NCBI RefSeq assembly: GCF_008806755.1
Contig: NZ_WAAU01000011.1
Coordinates: 39,374-103,373, forward strand
Source: Tenacibaculum aiptasiae
Lineage (GTDB): Bacteria; Bacteroidota; Bacteroidia; Flavobacteriales; Flavobacteriaceae
Length of the DNA: 64,000 bases
Direction of reading: 5' to 3'
The notes under the pieces are model-generated. The model did no database searches and was not told where the DNA came from. It saw only the letters and a program-made list of their open reading frames with translations. The position numbers were made by a program, and so were the translations under genes. How positions within the stretch are numbered: the stretch's first letter is position 1; each line of letters begins with the position of its first letter. This document shows positions 35,043 to 43,553 of this stretch, in pieces.

Positions 35043-35849
35043 ATGAAAGAGTATTTAGACAAGTTTCAAAGCTTATTAATTGATTACACACCTAAGGTAC
35101 TAACTGCTTTAGCAATTTTAATTGTAGGATTATTTGCCATTAAATTTGTTGTAAGAACCTTTAAAAAAATAATGAACAAACGTAGCGTGGATGTTACACT
35201 ACAGAAGTTTTTGGGCGATTTGTTAAGCTGGTCTTTAAAAGCTTTATTATTTGTTACTGTTATTTCTAACTTAGGAGTTGCAACAACATCCTTTGCTGCT
35301 ATTATTGGTGCTGCTGGTCTTGCTGTTGGTTTGGCTTTACAAGGATCATTATCAAATTTTGCTGGAGGAGCTTTAATTATGATTTTTAAACCTTTTAAAA
35401 TTGGTGACTTAATTGAAGCACAAGGTGTAACTGGTGTGGTAAAAGAAATTCAAGTATTTACTACTCACATAAATACTCCAGGAAACAAATTAGCTATTGT
35501 ACCTAATGGTGCTTTATCAAATGGTAACATTATTAATTATACTGCTGAAGGTAAATTAAGAGTTGATTTAACTTTTGGAGTATCGTATGATGCAGACATC
35601 AAAGAAGCTAAGAAAATTTTAATGGATGTTTTAACATCAAACCCTAAAGTATTAAAAGATCCTGCTCCTAGTGTGAATGTTTCTGAATTAGCAGATAGTT
35701 CTGTAAACTTTGCCGTAAGACCATGGACAGAAACTCCAAATTATTGGGATGTTTACTTCGAAACTACTGAAAACGTAAAATTAGCTTTAGACAAAGCTGG
35801 TATCGAAATTCCTTATCCACACTCTGTGGAAATCCAAAAAGAAGGCTAA
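35043..35849 (+). CDS. MscS family small-conductance mechanosensitive channel
   Basis: 268 residues, the length of E. coli MscS. Three N-terminal helices, of which the third is the Ala/Gly-rich pore helix (AAIIGAAGLAVGLALQGSLSNFAGG, about 78-102). The cytoplasmic beta domain (FKIGDLIEAQGVTGVVKEI) and the alpha/beta cage follow. It opens under membrane tension to release solutes. Its stop codon overlaps the end of tsaB on the other strand by 4 bp. Confidence 0.94.
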   Translation: MKEYLDKFQSLLIDYTPKVLTALAILIVGLFAIKFVVRTFKKIMNKRSVDVTLQKFLGDLLSWSLKALLFVTVISNLGVATTSFAAIIGAAGLAVGLALQGSLSNFAGGALIMIFKPFKIGDLIEAQGVTGVVKEIQVFTTHINTPGNKLAIVPNGALSNGNIINYTAEGKLRVDLTFGVSYDADIKEAKKILMDVLTSNPKVLKDPAPSVNVSELADSSVNFAVRPWTETPNYWDVYFETTENVKLALDKAGIEIPYPHSVEIQKEG

Positions 35850-35862
35850 ACCTTCTTTTTTT
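35836..35862. terminator. Bidirectional terminator whose loop holds the stop codons of mscS and tsaB
   Basis: AAAAAGAAGG (35836-35845) pairs with CCTTCTTTTT (35851-35860), followed by more T. The 5-nt loop 35846-35850 contains both overlapping stop codons (TAA of the mscS-type gene, TAG of tsaB). Confidence 0.8.
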
Positions 35863-36544
35863 CAGGAATCACAATAAAATCTTTTAAATAAAAAGGTTCA
35901 AAATAAGCGACATCTTCGATGTCGTTTTTTTTGTACTTCTCATAACTTAATGCAGCCATTTCTTTTGATGAAGGAAACTTTCCATCTACAAACACAGCAT
36001 TTTCATGTGTAATAACTTCTTTGCATTTTGCAGCCCCATCACCTAAGAAATATACTTTTCCTTTTGACAACTCTTCTTCAAAAGAGTTTTCATCAATTAT
36101 TTGAGCTTGTATTTCTCGCTCTTGCTCATAGTTTGAATTATATATTGCTGAATACACTTCCATTCTACGTGCATCTATCATTGGTACTATTAGTCCCTCT
36201 TCAACATTTATACTATGTGCTAACGACTTTAAAGTTTCGAGGGATATTAATGGTTTATCTATCGAAAAACAAAGTCCTTTTGCAGCAGAAACCCCAATAC
36301 GAAGTCCCGTATAAGAACCAGGGCCTTTGCTTACTGCTATAGCATCTAACTTAGTTGTGGTTAACGCTAGTTCGTCTAAAACCTCTTGAATAAATGGATG
36401 TAATTTTTCTGCATGAGAATAACTTCCTTCATTTAATTCTCTAATAGCTATAACCTTTCCGTCTTCTGCAATACTTACTGAACAGTTTTTAGTAGCTGTT
36501 TCTATATTTAAAATTAATGCCAAACTAATAATACTTTTTTGCAA
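35846..36544 (-). CDS. tsaB: TsaB, tRNA threonylcarbamoyladenosine complex subunit
   Basis: About 225-232 residues. Part of the TsaBDE complex that makes t6A37 on ANN-decoding tRNAs. The ASKHA fold is visible: ILNIETATKNCSVSI at the N-terminus and the VSKGPGSYTGLRIG motif near 70-83. No ATG opens the frame: candidates are TTG at 36544 and TTG at 36523. The latter gives a protein starting just before ALILNIET, as in most homologues, so 36523 is my preferred start. Confidence 0.93.
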   Translation of the reverse strand: MQKSIISLALILNIETATKNCSVSIAEDGKVIAIRELNEGSYSHAEKLHPFIQEVLDELALTTTKLDAIAVSKGPGSYTGLRIGVSAAKGLCFSIDKPLISLETLKSLAHSINVEEGLIVPMIDARRMEVYSAIYNSNYEQEREIQAQIIDENSFEEELSKGKVYFLGDGAAKCKEVITHENAVFVDGKFPSSKEMAALSYEKYKKNDIEDVAYFEPFYLKDFIVIPEKKKV

Positions 36545-36559
36545 AGATACATTATAAAG

Positions 36560-36594
36560 AAAAACCTCGTTAAGTAAAAATTAACGAGGTTTTT
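36560..36594 (-). terminator. Terminator downstream of the TolC gene
   Basis: 14-bp stem AAAAACCTCGTTAA / TTAACGAGGTTTTT with a 7-nt loop. It closes the minus-strand tolC transcript before tsaB. Confidence 0.85.
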
Positions 36595-36615
36595 CTTTTT
36601 ATATGAACTTTATGT

Positions 36616-37962
36616 CTAATCTACTATCGACTCTCCAAAATAGAACTTTAATACTTTTGTTTTAAACACATAATCGTATTTAGCTCTAATCATAGCTCCT
36701 TCTGCATTAACCAAACGATTACGAACTTGATCAAAATCAAACTGTGTCATTGAACCATAATCATAACTTACTTGTGCATTTTTAAAAGCTTCTTTTTGGG
36801 CATCTAAAGATACTTTTGCTGCTTCAAATGTTTTTGCTGCTGCTTTCGCATCTAAAAATGACTGCTCTATTGTTTGACGCAATTGTAATTTTTGATTCTC
36901 TAAAGCTAACTCTGAATTTTCTTTACTGATAATAGATTTTGAAACTCTATTTTTTGTTTGAAAACGATTAAATATTGGGATATTTAATGATAAACCAACA
37001 CTATATCCTAAGTTATCATTTATTTGTTTAAACAAATAATCATTGGGAAAAATATCTGTATTGAAAAAATGCTGATATGAACTTCCTGCACTCGCATCAA
37101 AAGATAAGCTAGGTAGATAAGCTCCTTTAGCTAAATCTATAGAAAGATCTGCATTCTTTACATTTAATTCTGCTTTAGTAATCTCTGGTCTATTTTTTAC
37201 TGCTTTTTCGAAAACCACATTCGAATTATCATATAACAGGGCACCTGAAGGAGAATTTAAATCTATTGTTTGAACATCAAATCCTTCATAAGGCAACTGT
37301 AATAACTGTGATAATCTTAACAAAGCTAAATTTAATGTATTCTCTTGAGTAACTACATTTTGCGCATCAGTTGCTGCTGTAGATTGAACATTTAACAAAT
37401 CACCTTTAGGTACTGCTCCAGCCTCAAATTGAGCTTTGGCTCTATCAATTTGTTTTTTGCTTATTTCAGCCTGAATTTTAGCTACATTTAAATTTTCTTT
37501 AGCAAATAATACATTCAAATAAGTATTTACTACATTTAAGGAAATATCATTTTCAATAACTTCTAAATCTAATTTACTTCCTTCAACTCCTAATTTCGCT
37601 TGTTTGTAGGTATTTAAATTTCTAAACCCATTAAACAAAGTTGTTGAAGTTCTTAAACTTCCACTAAACCTAAGGTTATCGGCAGAAATCCTTGATCCAT
37701 TTTGGGCAATTGAAGAACCAAAATTTACAGAACCACTTGAAGATGCATTTAAATCTGGTAGAAAACTCCCCTTAGCAATAGCTACATCTTTTTCAGCAAG
37801 TTGTACACTTAGCTTATTTTGTTTGATTGTAATGTTATTTTTTAATGCATGGTCTACACACTCTTTAAGCGTCCACTGTTTTTGAGAAAAACCTGTTAAT
37901 GAGACTAATAGAGCTCCTAGTAATACAATTTTTGTTTTCAAGACGAATATTTTTTTGTTCAT
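36616..37962 (-). CDS. TolC family outer membrane efflux protein
   Basis: 448 residues with a signal peptide (KIVLLGALLVSLTGFSQ). The two homologous halves each have long periplasmic helices (coiled-coil segments about 60-110, 160-230, 260-290, 340-420) and short barrel strands, as in TolC. It forms the outer-membrane duct for RND or ABC exporters, but no inner-membrane pump or adaptor gene is adjacent. A direct repeat TCGAACATT x2 at 22-bp spacing lies about 100 bp upstream. Confidence 0.93.
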   Translation of the reverse strand: MNKKIFVLKTKIVLLGALLVSLTGFSQKQWTLKECVDHALKNNITIKQNKLSVQLAEKDVAIAKGSFLPDLNASSSGSVNFGSSIAQNGSRISADNLRFSGSLRTSTTLFNGFRNLNTYKQAKLGVEGSKLDLEVIENDISLNVVNTYLNVLFAKENLNVAKIQAEISKKQIDRAKAQFEAGAVPKGDLLNVQSTAATDAQNVVTQENTLNLALLRLSQLLQLPYEGFDVQTIDLNSPSGALLYDNSNVVFEKAVKNRPEITKAELNVKNADLSIDLAKGAYLPSLSFDASAGSSYQHFFNTDIFPNDYLFKQINDNLGYSVGLSLNIPIFNRFQTKNRVSKSIISKENSELALENQKLQLRQTIEQSFLDAKAAAKTFEAAKVSLDAQKEAFKNAQVSYDYGSMTQFDFDQVRNRLVNAEGAMIRAKYDYVFKTKVLKFYFGESIVD

Positions 37963-38058
37963 TATAGTTAGTCAATTGGTATTCCAAAAAAGAATAAAAC
38001 ATAACTTCTTGTATACCAGTAAACTAGTTGTTTTTCAATTTCATTTAACTGTTTGATT

Positions 38059-38089
38059 TCGAACATTATTAGATTCAAAATCGAACATT
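38059..38089. promoter_or_regulatory. TCGAACATT direct repeat upstream of the TolC gene
   Basis: TCGAACATT at 38059-38067 and again at 38081-38089, 22 bp apart. It may be a two-site operator for the efflux gene that starts at 37962; no regulator gene is nearby. Confidence 0.35.
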
Positions 38090-38158
38090 TTTTTAAAACT
38101 GTTTTTATATGACGACTAAAAATAGAATATGTTACAAAAAAAAACTCTTATTAGACTG

Positions 38159-38371
38159 TTAATTTTTTGAAGCCTTTTTATGGCGGTATATAAAATAAAA
38201 CAACAACCCAACTAATATATAAGGAAACACCATTAAATAGGTTATTCCATTATTAACTCCTTCAGCCATTGTTTCATTACCTCCTTCTACTACAGCCTTA
38301 CACATTGCACATTGTGCAGATACGTTTGTTGAAGCTATTAATACTAGAATTAAAACTAATTTTTTAAACAT
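38159..38371 (-). CDS. Small exported membrane protein of the oxidase cluster
   Basis: 70 residues: signal peptide (LVLILVLIASTNVSAQ), a short segment with CAMC (C21, C24), then one transmembrane helix (FPYILVGLLFYFIYR) and a basic tail. The CxxC just after the signal could bind copper or form a disulfide. It is the last gene of the minus-strand cytochrome oxidase assembly group and overlaps the DUF420 gene by 8 bp. Function unknown; a role in copper or oxidase assembly is inferred from context only. Confidence 0.75.
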   Translation of the reverse strand: MFKKLVLILVLIASTNVSAQCAMCKAVVEGGNETMAEGVNNGITYLMVFPYILVGLLFYFIYRHKKASKN

Positions 38372-38885
38372 AATATGGTGATATCATTAAATATACTACA
38401 ACTCCTGTTACTGCTACATATAACCATAGCGGAAATGTGATCTTAGCTATTTTTTTATGCTCTGGAAACTTCCCCAGTCTAGCTCTCATAAATGTTACCA
38501 GTACAAATGGAATTATTATTACAGACAAAGCAATATGTGTTAATAAAATAAATAAGTATATATACTTTATTACTCCCTCACCTCCAAATTTTGTTGAATC
38601 CGAAGTCATATGATAGGCTACATACATAACTAAAAACAACACAGAACATACAATTGCTAAAGTATTTAACTGCTCGTGAAGCTTTCTATTTCCTTTTTTA
38701 ATTGCTACTACCGATGCTACTAATAACACAGCTGTCAATCCGTTTATACTTGCATATATAGGTGGCAAAAAAGTCAAGGGCTCTACATTAGGTATTTTAA
38801 TTCTAAATAATGCAGCTACCGCTATTGGTATTATTATAGATACTATTGTAATAAACCTTTTATATTTTTTTTCTTCTGCACTCAT
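38364..38885 (-). CDS. DUF420 family membrane protein
   Basis: 173 residues with five hydrophobic helices. Invariant-looking histidines are present in YHMTSD, LLTHIALS and KLHEQLN, which could bind heme or copper, as proposed for DUF420/CtaM-like proteins associated with caa3 oxidases. It overlaps the small downstream gene by 8 bp and follows the SCO gene by 1 bp. A role in oxidase assembly is likely from context. Confidence 0.87.
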   Translation of the reverse strand: MSAEEKKYKRFITIVSIIIPIAVAALFRIKIPNVEPLTFLPPIYASINGLTAVLLVASVVAIKKGNRKLHEQLNTLAIVCSVLFLVMYVAYHMTSDSTKFGGEGVIKYIYLFILLTHIALSVIIIPFVLVTFMRARLGKFPEHKKIAKITFPLWLYVAVTGVVVYLMISPYYV

Positions 38886-38886
38886 G

Positions 38887-39534
38887 TTACTCCTTTAACA
38901 ATAATTTTATGTCTTCTTTTAATTCTTTTATTTGATTATCAAAACCATGTTCTTCCAACGCTCTATAATAACCTATTGGATTACCTTGTTCGTCATAACG
39001 AGAACGGATATACCCATCTTTATCTACCAAAGCAAACAAACCTGAATGCTCAAACCCTCCATGAGATACTTCACCTTTTCCAACGAATAATTTAAATCCG
39101 TCATTTGACAAATTATAAACTACTTCTTCTGGCTTACCCGTTAACATATGCCAGTTTTTATGATTTATACCATTTCTTTTAGCATATGCTTTTAACTGTT
39201 TAGGTGTATCTATCTCTGGTGTTATTGAAAATGATGCAATTCCAAAATTAGGATTTCCCATAAACTCATTCTGAACTTCAACCAACCTTGCATTCATTAT
39301 TGGGCAAATTGTTGGACATGTTGCGAAGAAAAACTCTACTACGTATACTTTACCTTCATAATCTTTATTTGAAATCGTTTCTCCATGTTGGTTTATAAAT
39401 TCAAAATCTGGAACCTTAGTGTACTTATATAAGTCTGCAGCATTAAAGTGTTTTACAATTTTTGGCACTGAATAAATACCAAATAATAAGATAATGAATG
39501 AAATTCCTATGTATGAATAATTTTGTTTTTTCAT
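38887..39534 (-). CDS. SCO family copper chaperone
   Basis: 215 residues. Membrane-anchored (helix about 8-25) thioredoxin-fold protein that loads the CuA site of cytochrome c oxidase. The copper motif is C73-PTI-C77 (ATCPTICP), and the conserved distal His is probably in EHSGLFALVD near 165. It is followed by the DUF420 gene with a 1-bp gap and preceded by the 215-residue membrane-anchored protein. Confidence 0.93.
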   Translation of the reverse strand: MKKQNYSYIGISFIILLFGIYSVPKIVKHFNAADLYKYTKVPDFEFINQHGETISNKDYEGKVYVVEFFFATCPTICPIMNARLVEVQNEFMGNPNFGIASFSITPEIDTPKQLKAYAKRNGINHKNWHMLTGKPEEVVYNLSNDGFKLFVGKGEVSHGGFEHSGLFALVDKDGYIRSRYDEQGNPIGYYRALEEHGFDNQIKELKEDIKLLLKE

Positions 39535-39546
39535 AGTTGTAAGTTT

Positions 39547-40194
39547 TTAGATTTTTCTATCAGCATTATTCTTTTTTAATGCTAAACGATATTCTGCTAA
39601 TACCACCTTAACATCGTCTTTCATTTTACTATTTAACTCAGCTACCGATTTCATATTATACCCAAACAACTTTCCATTTGCACTATCTTCATCATCAGTT
39701 CTTCCTCTTAAGTGCATTTCTTTGTCTATAATAAAAGCTTTTGATGTGTGTAATGCATTATCTAATGATTGGTTGGTTTTAAAACTATCAAACAACACTT
39801 TTATTTCTGCTTCATTAGCAAATACAAAATTCCATTTAATCATATTTGTAAATGCTCCTATGTCTTTTTGAAGTTTTAAAACTTTATCTTCCATTCCTCT
39901 CGGTGCAATTACGATTAATTGAAAATCTTTAAACCCATAAAATGGCTTGTAAATCTTTTCATTTAAATTAAATAACTCTCCTCTTGCTTCATCAATATTA
40001 GTTCCTAGAAAAGTAACGATTGAAATTTTCCTATCGAACGTATACTTTTTATTTATTGATGAAATATCTGTTACATTTTTAGTAAGTACTGGTAGTTTAG
40101 CAAAGTTATTGATTCCTAATGATAAGAATATATAAAATAACAAGGGCACTATAAATAATGCAAATAAGACTACGTGTTTTTTTGTTACCTTCAT
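39547..40194 (-). CDS. Membrane-anchored protein of the oxidase cluster, thioredoxin-like without CxxC
   Basis: 215 residues with one N-terminal helix (LFALFIVPLLFYIFLSLGI). The segment KISIVTFLGTNIDEARGELF and the later KAFIIDKEMHLRGR resemble the first and third strands of a thioredoxin/SCO fold, but there is no cysteine pair. It sits between the subunit IV gene and the SCO gene, so it may be a redox-dead SCO paralogue helping oxidase assembly; that is inference. A terminator separates it from the subunit IV gene upstream. Confidence 0.75.
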   Translation of the reverse strand: MKVTKKHVVLFALFIVPLLFYIFLSLGINNFAKLPVLTKNVTDISSINKKYTFDRKISIVTFLGTNIDEARGELFNLNEKIYKPFYGFKDFQLIVIAPRGMEDKVLKLQKDIGAFTNMIKWNFVFANEAEIKVLFDSFKTNQSLDNALHTSKAFIIDKEMHLRGRTDDEDSANGKLFGYNMKSVAELNSKMKDDVKVVLAEYRLALKKNNADRKI

Positions 40195-40213
40195 TTGATT
40201 TCAAATTAAAGAC

Positions 40214-40241
40214 AAAAAAAGGTGGTTAAAACCACCTTTTC
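40214..40241 (-). terminator. Internal terminator in the oxidase cluster
   Basis: 11-bp stem (40217-40227 with 40230-40240), core GGTGG/CCACC, followed on the minus strand by a T-run. It lies between the subunit IV gene and the thioredoxin-like gene, splitting structural from assembly genes. Confidence 0.85.
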
Positions 40242-40257
40242 TTTCAATTTTATATAA

Positions 40258-40596
40258 TTACCATTTTACTAATGGCGCTAATGTTTCATATAAATAATCT
40301 CCTTCTATCAATACAATAAATAATAAGTAAGATATTAAGAAAACTCCTGTCCAAACAATTGATCTTCTAAACCATGTTTTTTCTCCTTCTAAATGCATAA
40401 AAGCCCATGCAATATAGTATGCTTTTGCAATTGTTAAGATAATGAAAATCCAGTTTAACCAACTAGTTCCCCATCCATGTAAATGTAACGATGCAGGCTT
40501 TATGATACCTAATACAACTTCTACAGTTGTTATAATTGTTAAGATTGCTAAAACAATCCAAATTCTTTTTTGATTCGATTCGTGTGCGTGACCCAT
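40258..40596 (-). CDS. Cytochrome c oxidase subunit IV family protein
   Basis: 112 residues with three transmembrane helices. The pattern HESNQKRIWIVLAIL, a long first helix, and IAWAFMHLEGEKTW match the CtaF/COX4_pro group of caa3 oxidases. It follows the larger subunit III gene by 18 bp on the minus strand. Confidence 0.9.
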   Translation of the reverse strand: MGHAHESNQKRIWIVLAILTIITTVEVVLGIIKPASLHLHGWGTSWLNWIFIILTIAKAYYIAWAFMHLEGEKTWFRRSIVWTGVFLISYLLFIVLIEGDYLYETLAPLVKW

Positions 40597-40614
40597 TTTA
40601 CTATCGTTTTTTTA

Positions 40615-41598
40615 TTATACTAAGTAGAAGAAGGTAAATACAAATACCCAAACTAAATCTACAAAGTGCCAATATAAACCTACTTTTTCAACCATTTCAT
40701 AATGTCCTCTACGCTCGTATGTTCCTAGTACAACATTAAAGAATATGATTATATTAATTAAAATCCCTGAGAATACGTGGAATCCGTGGAATCCTGTAAT
40801 AAAGAAGAAGAAATCTGCAAATATTGGATTACCATACTCATTTACTTTTAAGTTAGCTCCTTCAACAACTTGAGTTGCTAAAGCTAATTGCGCTAAACTT
40901 TCTTCTCTAGATAAAATTATCTTTTGTTTAGTTTCTGGATTTAATTTTTCAGTTCTAATTCTTAAAGTAGGATCAGCTTTAAAAGCTTCTTGTACTTGTG
41001 CCACTGAATACTGAGAAATTGCTGGCTCTTGATCAAACCATAATCCATTCTTACGGGTATGGTGGATTCTGTCGTCTTTTCTATCAGTATGTACAAAATC
41101 GGCTAACGCTATCTGATGTCCATCTTTTACAAATTGTATAATATGGTTATCAGAAGTTTTAACTGCTCCGTACGAACCGTTAATAAAGTTTTTCCACTCC
41201 CATGCTTGTGATCCAACGAAAATAATACCAAAAACAATCGTTGCAAACATATACCAAGCTACTTTCTTTTGTTTCATTTGATGACCAGCATCTACCGCTA
41301 ACACCATTGTTACCGACGATACAATTAAAATAAATGTCATTAATGCTACATAATACATAGGTGCGTGTACACCATGTAACCCTGGAAAGTGGGTAAATAC
41401 CTCATCGGCTATAGGCCAAGAGTCAATAAACTTAAAACGTGTTAAACCGTACGCTGCTAAAAAACCTGAAAATGTTAATGCATCAGATACGATGAAAAAC
41501 CACATCATCATTTTACCATAACTAGCGCCAAATGGTTTTGCACCACCTCCGCCCCAGGTCTCTTTGTTGTCAGAATTTACAGCAATATTTGCTCCCAT
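40615..41598 (-). CDS. Cytochrome c oxidase subunit III (long form)
   Basis: 327 residues. The first helices begin at FGASYGKMMMWFFIVSDALTF and the last three at FFFFITGFHGFHVFSG, with HYEMVEKVGLYWHFVDLVWVF at the C-terminus: all subunit III landmarks. Between them is an insertion of about 100 hydrophilic residues (about 137-240), absent from the shorter paralogue next door. It belongs to the heme-copper oxidase and is read after the 194-residue subunit III-like gene. Confidence 0.92.
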   Translation of the reverse strand: MGANIAVNSDNKETWGGGGAKPFGASYGKMMMWFFIVSDALTFSGFLAAYGLTRFKFIDSWPIADEVFTHFPGLHGVHAPMYYVALMTFILIVSSVTMVLAVDAGHQMKQKKVAWYMFATIVFGIIFVGSQAWEWKNFINGSYGAVKTSDNHIIQFVKDGHQIALADFVHTDRKDDRIHHTRKNGLWFDQEPAISQYSVAQVQEAFKADPTLRIRTEKLNPETKQKIILSREESLAQLALATQVVEGANLKVNEYGNPIFADFFFFITGFHGFHVFSGILINIIIFFNVVLGTYERRGHYEMVEKVGLYWHFVDLVWVFVFTFFYLV

Positions 41599-41654
41599 AA
41601 ATCTCTTTTTGTTAATTTTTGTTAAAACAGTGCGCCAAAATTACGCATTTTTCA

Positions 41655-42239
41655 TCATCTTATGAAATAGAAAAAGAAAAATAGATAAATCCATAATACA
41701 TCTACAAAATGCCAGAAGATTGCACCTAACTCAAACCCAAGCATATCCGCCGATGAATATTTCTTTTTAAAATGATTATAAATTACTACTAATAATACAA
41801 TTACACCCGCTAATAAATGCAGTACATGTAAAAATGTTATCCCTATTATAAAAGATGTAGACACTGTACTTTCTGGTCCAGTAAAATACAATCCTACAGC
41901 TTTTAATTCGTTAAATCCAACATATTGTTGCCATACAAAGCCTAATCCTAGCACTAAAGTTGCTAATAATAGCATGAATGACACCTGAATTTTATCCTTT
42001 TTTAAAAATTTTTGCGATAGTATTAATGTAATACTACTCATTACTATTAATACCGTACTTACATAAAATGCTTGTGGTAATTCGAAAGTAACCCAATCTT
42101 CACGATTCATACTTATTACATATGCACTTGTAAGTCCTGCAAAAAACATTACCATACTAATCATTGAAATCCATAACATTGGTTTCGCTGATTTTCTTTT
42201 ACCCGCTCTTAACTCTTCTTGTAAAGTTTGTTCACTCAT
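41655..42239 (-). CDS. Cytochrome c oxidase subunit III family protein (short form)
   Basis: 194 residues, five helices, no insertion. SAKPMLWISMISMVMFFAGLT, GITFLHVLHLLAGVI and the closing FWHFVDVLWIYLFFFFY are subunit III signatures. A tandem paralogue of the 327-residue gene downstream; such pairs are common in Flavobacteriia. Its ATG shares a base with the ctaB stop codon (TAATG), so translation is coupled. Confidence 0.91.
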   Translation of the reverse strand: MSEQTLQEELRAGKRKSAKPMLWISMISMVMFFAGLTSAYVISMNREDWVTFELPQAFYVSTVLIVMSSITLILSQKFLKKDKIQVSFMLLLATLVLGLGFVWQQYVGFNELKAVGLYFTGPESTVSTSFIIGITFLHVLHLLAGVIVLLVVIYNHFKKKYSSADMLGFELGAIFWHFVDVLWIYLFFFFYFIR

Positions 42240-43141
42240 TAATGTAAAAATTTATCTACCACATATATAATGGGTACTATTGTAATATAAAAAACACTCG
42301 CTAACATTAATTTTCGTGCATCAGTGTTTTTTTCTGTTTTGTATAATTGAAATGCGTAATACAACATTAGCATTCCTAATAATAATATAATAACAGCTGT
42401 TACTGGATATATATAAAACTTTCCTGTTACCTTTAATACTGGTGCAATAGACATTAATATCATTACACAGGTATAAAATATAATTTGCACAATAGCTCCT
42501 TTGTCTTTTTTATCCATAGGTAACATATGCAATCCTGCTTTATTATACTCTTCATATTGTAACCAACCTATTGCCCAGAAATGCGGGAATTGCCAGAAAA
42601 ACTGAATCATGAATAAAAAGCCAGCTTCAATTCCAAAATTTCCGGTAGCAGCTACCCAGCCTAACATAAAAGGAATTGCTCCTGGGATTGCCCCTACAAA
42701 AACTGCTAAAGGTGTTATAGCTTTTAATGGAGTATACGCACTTGTATATAAGAATATCGAAATTGCTCCAAATAATGCACATTTAGGATTAATGGCATAT
42801 AGTATAGCAATTCCAGCTATTGTAAATATTATTGCTATGATTAATGCTGTTGTTACAGACATCCTACCTGCAGGCAAAGGTCTGTTTTTAGTACGTCGCA
42901 TTACTGCATCAATATCTTTTTCTATTACTTGATTAAATGCATTTGATGCACCTACCATAAAGTATCCTCCAATAGCTAATAATAGTATTGTTGTATAATT
43001 TATATTTTCTGCTCCTAAAAGATATCCTGTAATAGATGTGAATACTACACTAACCGATAAGCCAACTTTTGTTAATTGCTTAAAATCGTTAAAGACTGAT
43101 TTTAAAGAGGTTTTTGTATTTACAGATGAAACGGTGCTCAC
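42239..43141 (-). CDS. ctaB: Protoheme IX farnesyltransferase (heme O synthase)
   Basis: 300 residues, UbiA-type membrane prenyltransferase with about nine helices. The first aspartate-rich motif is NQVIEKDIDAVM (N70, D76, D78), followed by RTKNRPLPAGR; the second lies around MLPMDKKDK. It makes heme O for the oxidase encoded downstream. The start is GTG at 43141, 21 bp after a -7 box (TATCTTTG, minus strand 43169-43162). It heads the oxidase transcript. Confidence 0.95.
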   Translation of the reverse strand: MSTVSSVNTKTSLKSVFNDFKQLTKVGLSVSVVFTSITGYLLGAENINYTTILLLAIGGYFMVGASNAFNQVIEKDIDAVMRRTKNRPLPAGRMSVTTALIIAIIFTIAGIAILYAINPKCALFGAISIFLYTSAYTPLKAITPLAVFVGAIPGAIPFMLGWVAATGNFGIEAGFLFMIQFFWQFPHFWAIGWLQYEEYNKAGLHMLPMDKKDKGAIVQIIFYTCVMILMSIAPVLKVTGKFYIYPVTAVIILLLGMLMLYYAFQLYKTEKNTDARKLMLASVFYITIVPIIYVVDKFLH

Positions 43142-43161
43142 TTCTTTTTTTAAAATTTGTG

Positions 43162-43192
43162 CAAAGATATTTCTTTCTTATGTAATCGCAAT
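43162..43192 (-). promoter_or_regulatory. Promoter of the ctaB-oxidase transcript
   Basis: On the minus strand TATCTTTG (43169-43162) with ATTG (43192-43189) 19 bp upstream, one mismatch from the TTTG -33 consensus. It is 21 bp before the GTG start. Confidence 0.65.
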
Positions 43193-43234
43193 AAAATTTA
43201 TTGGTAATTAAATTTAAAAAAAATAAAAAATTGC

Positions 43235-43264
43235 TTTGTAATTCAAAAAATGGTGTTATATTTG
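43235..43264 (+). promoter_or_regulatory. Promoter of the tRNA cluster
   Basis: TTTG at 43235-43238 and TATATTTG at 43257-43264, 18 bp apart. Both boxes match the Bacteroidota consensus exactly. It lies 50 bp before tRNA-Gly. Confidence 0.85.
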
Positions 43265-43314
43265 CACCCGCATTCGGAGCAATGCAGAAGTTCTTTAAAA
43301 TAATTTTTGACTAC

Positions 43315-43386
43315 GCGAAAGTAGCTCAGGGGTAGAGCATCACCTTGCCAAGGTGAGGGTCGCGGGTTCAAATCCCGTCTTTCGCT
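43315..43386 (+). tRNA. tRNA-Gly(GCC)
   Basis: 72 nt. Acceptor stem GCGAAAG/CTTTCGC, D-loop TAGCTCAGGGGTAGAGC, anticodon loop CTTGCCAAG with GCC, T-arm GGGTTCAAATCCC, discriminator T. CCA is not encoded. First of three tRNAs in one transcript. Confidence 0.97.
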
Positions 43387-43406
43387 CAATCCTTTTAAGA
43401 GATTAT

Positions 43407-43495
43407 GCTGAAGTGGTGGAATTGGTAGACACGTTGGACTTAAAATCCAATGGGCCGTAATGCTCGTGCGGGTTCAAGTCCCGCCTTCAGTACCA
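43407..43495 (+). tRNA. tRNA-Leu(TAA), copy 1, CCA encoded
   Basis: Class II tRNA with long variable arm. Acceptor GCTGAAG/CTTCAGT, anticodon loop ACTTAAAAT with TAA, T-arm GGGTTCAAGTCCC, discriminator A at 43492 and encoded CCA 43493-43495. It differs from copy 2 by one base in the variable arm (GCTC versus GCCC), which keeps pairing as G-U. Confidence 0.97.
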
Positions 43496-43520
43496 AGCCT
43501 CGCTTTCATTAGCGAGGCTT
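43495..43520 (+). terminator. Hairpin between the two tRNA-Leu genes
   Basis: 10-bp stem AAGCCTCGCT / AGCGAGGCTT, loop TTCATT, followed by only a short T stretch (AATTTT). It may be a weak terminator or a processing signal. Confidence 0.55.
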
Positions 43521-43553
43521 AATTTTAAAAGTAGTCAAAAAAAAAGCATAAAC

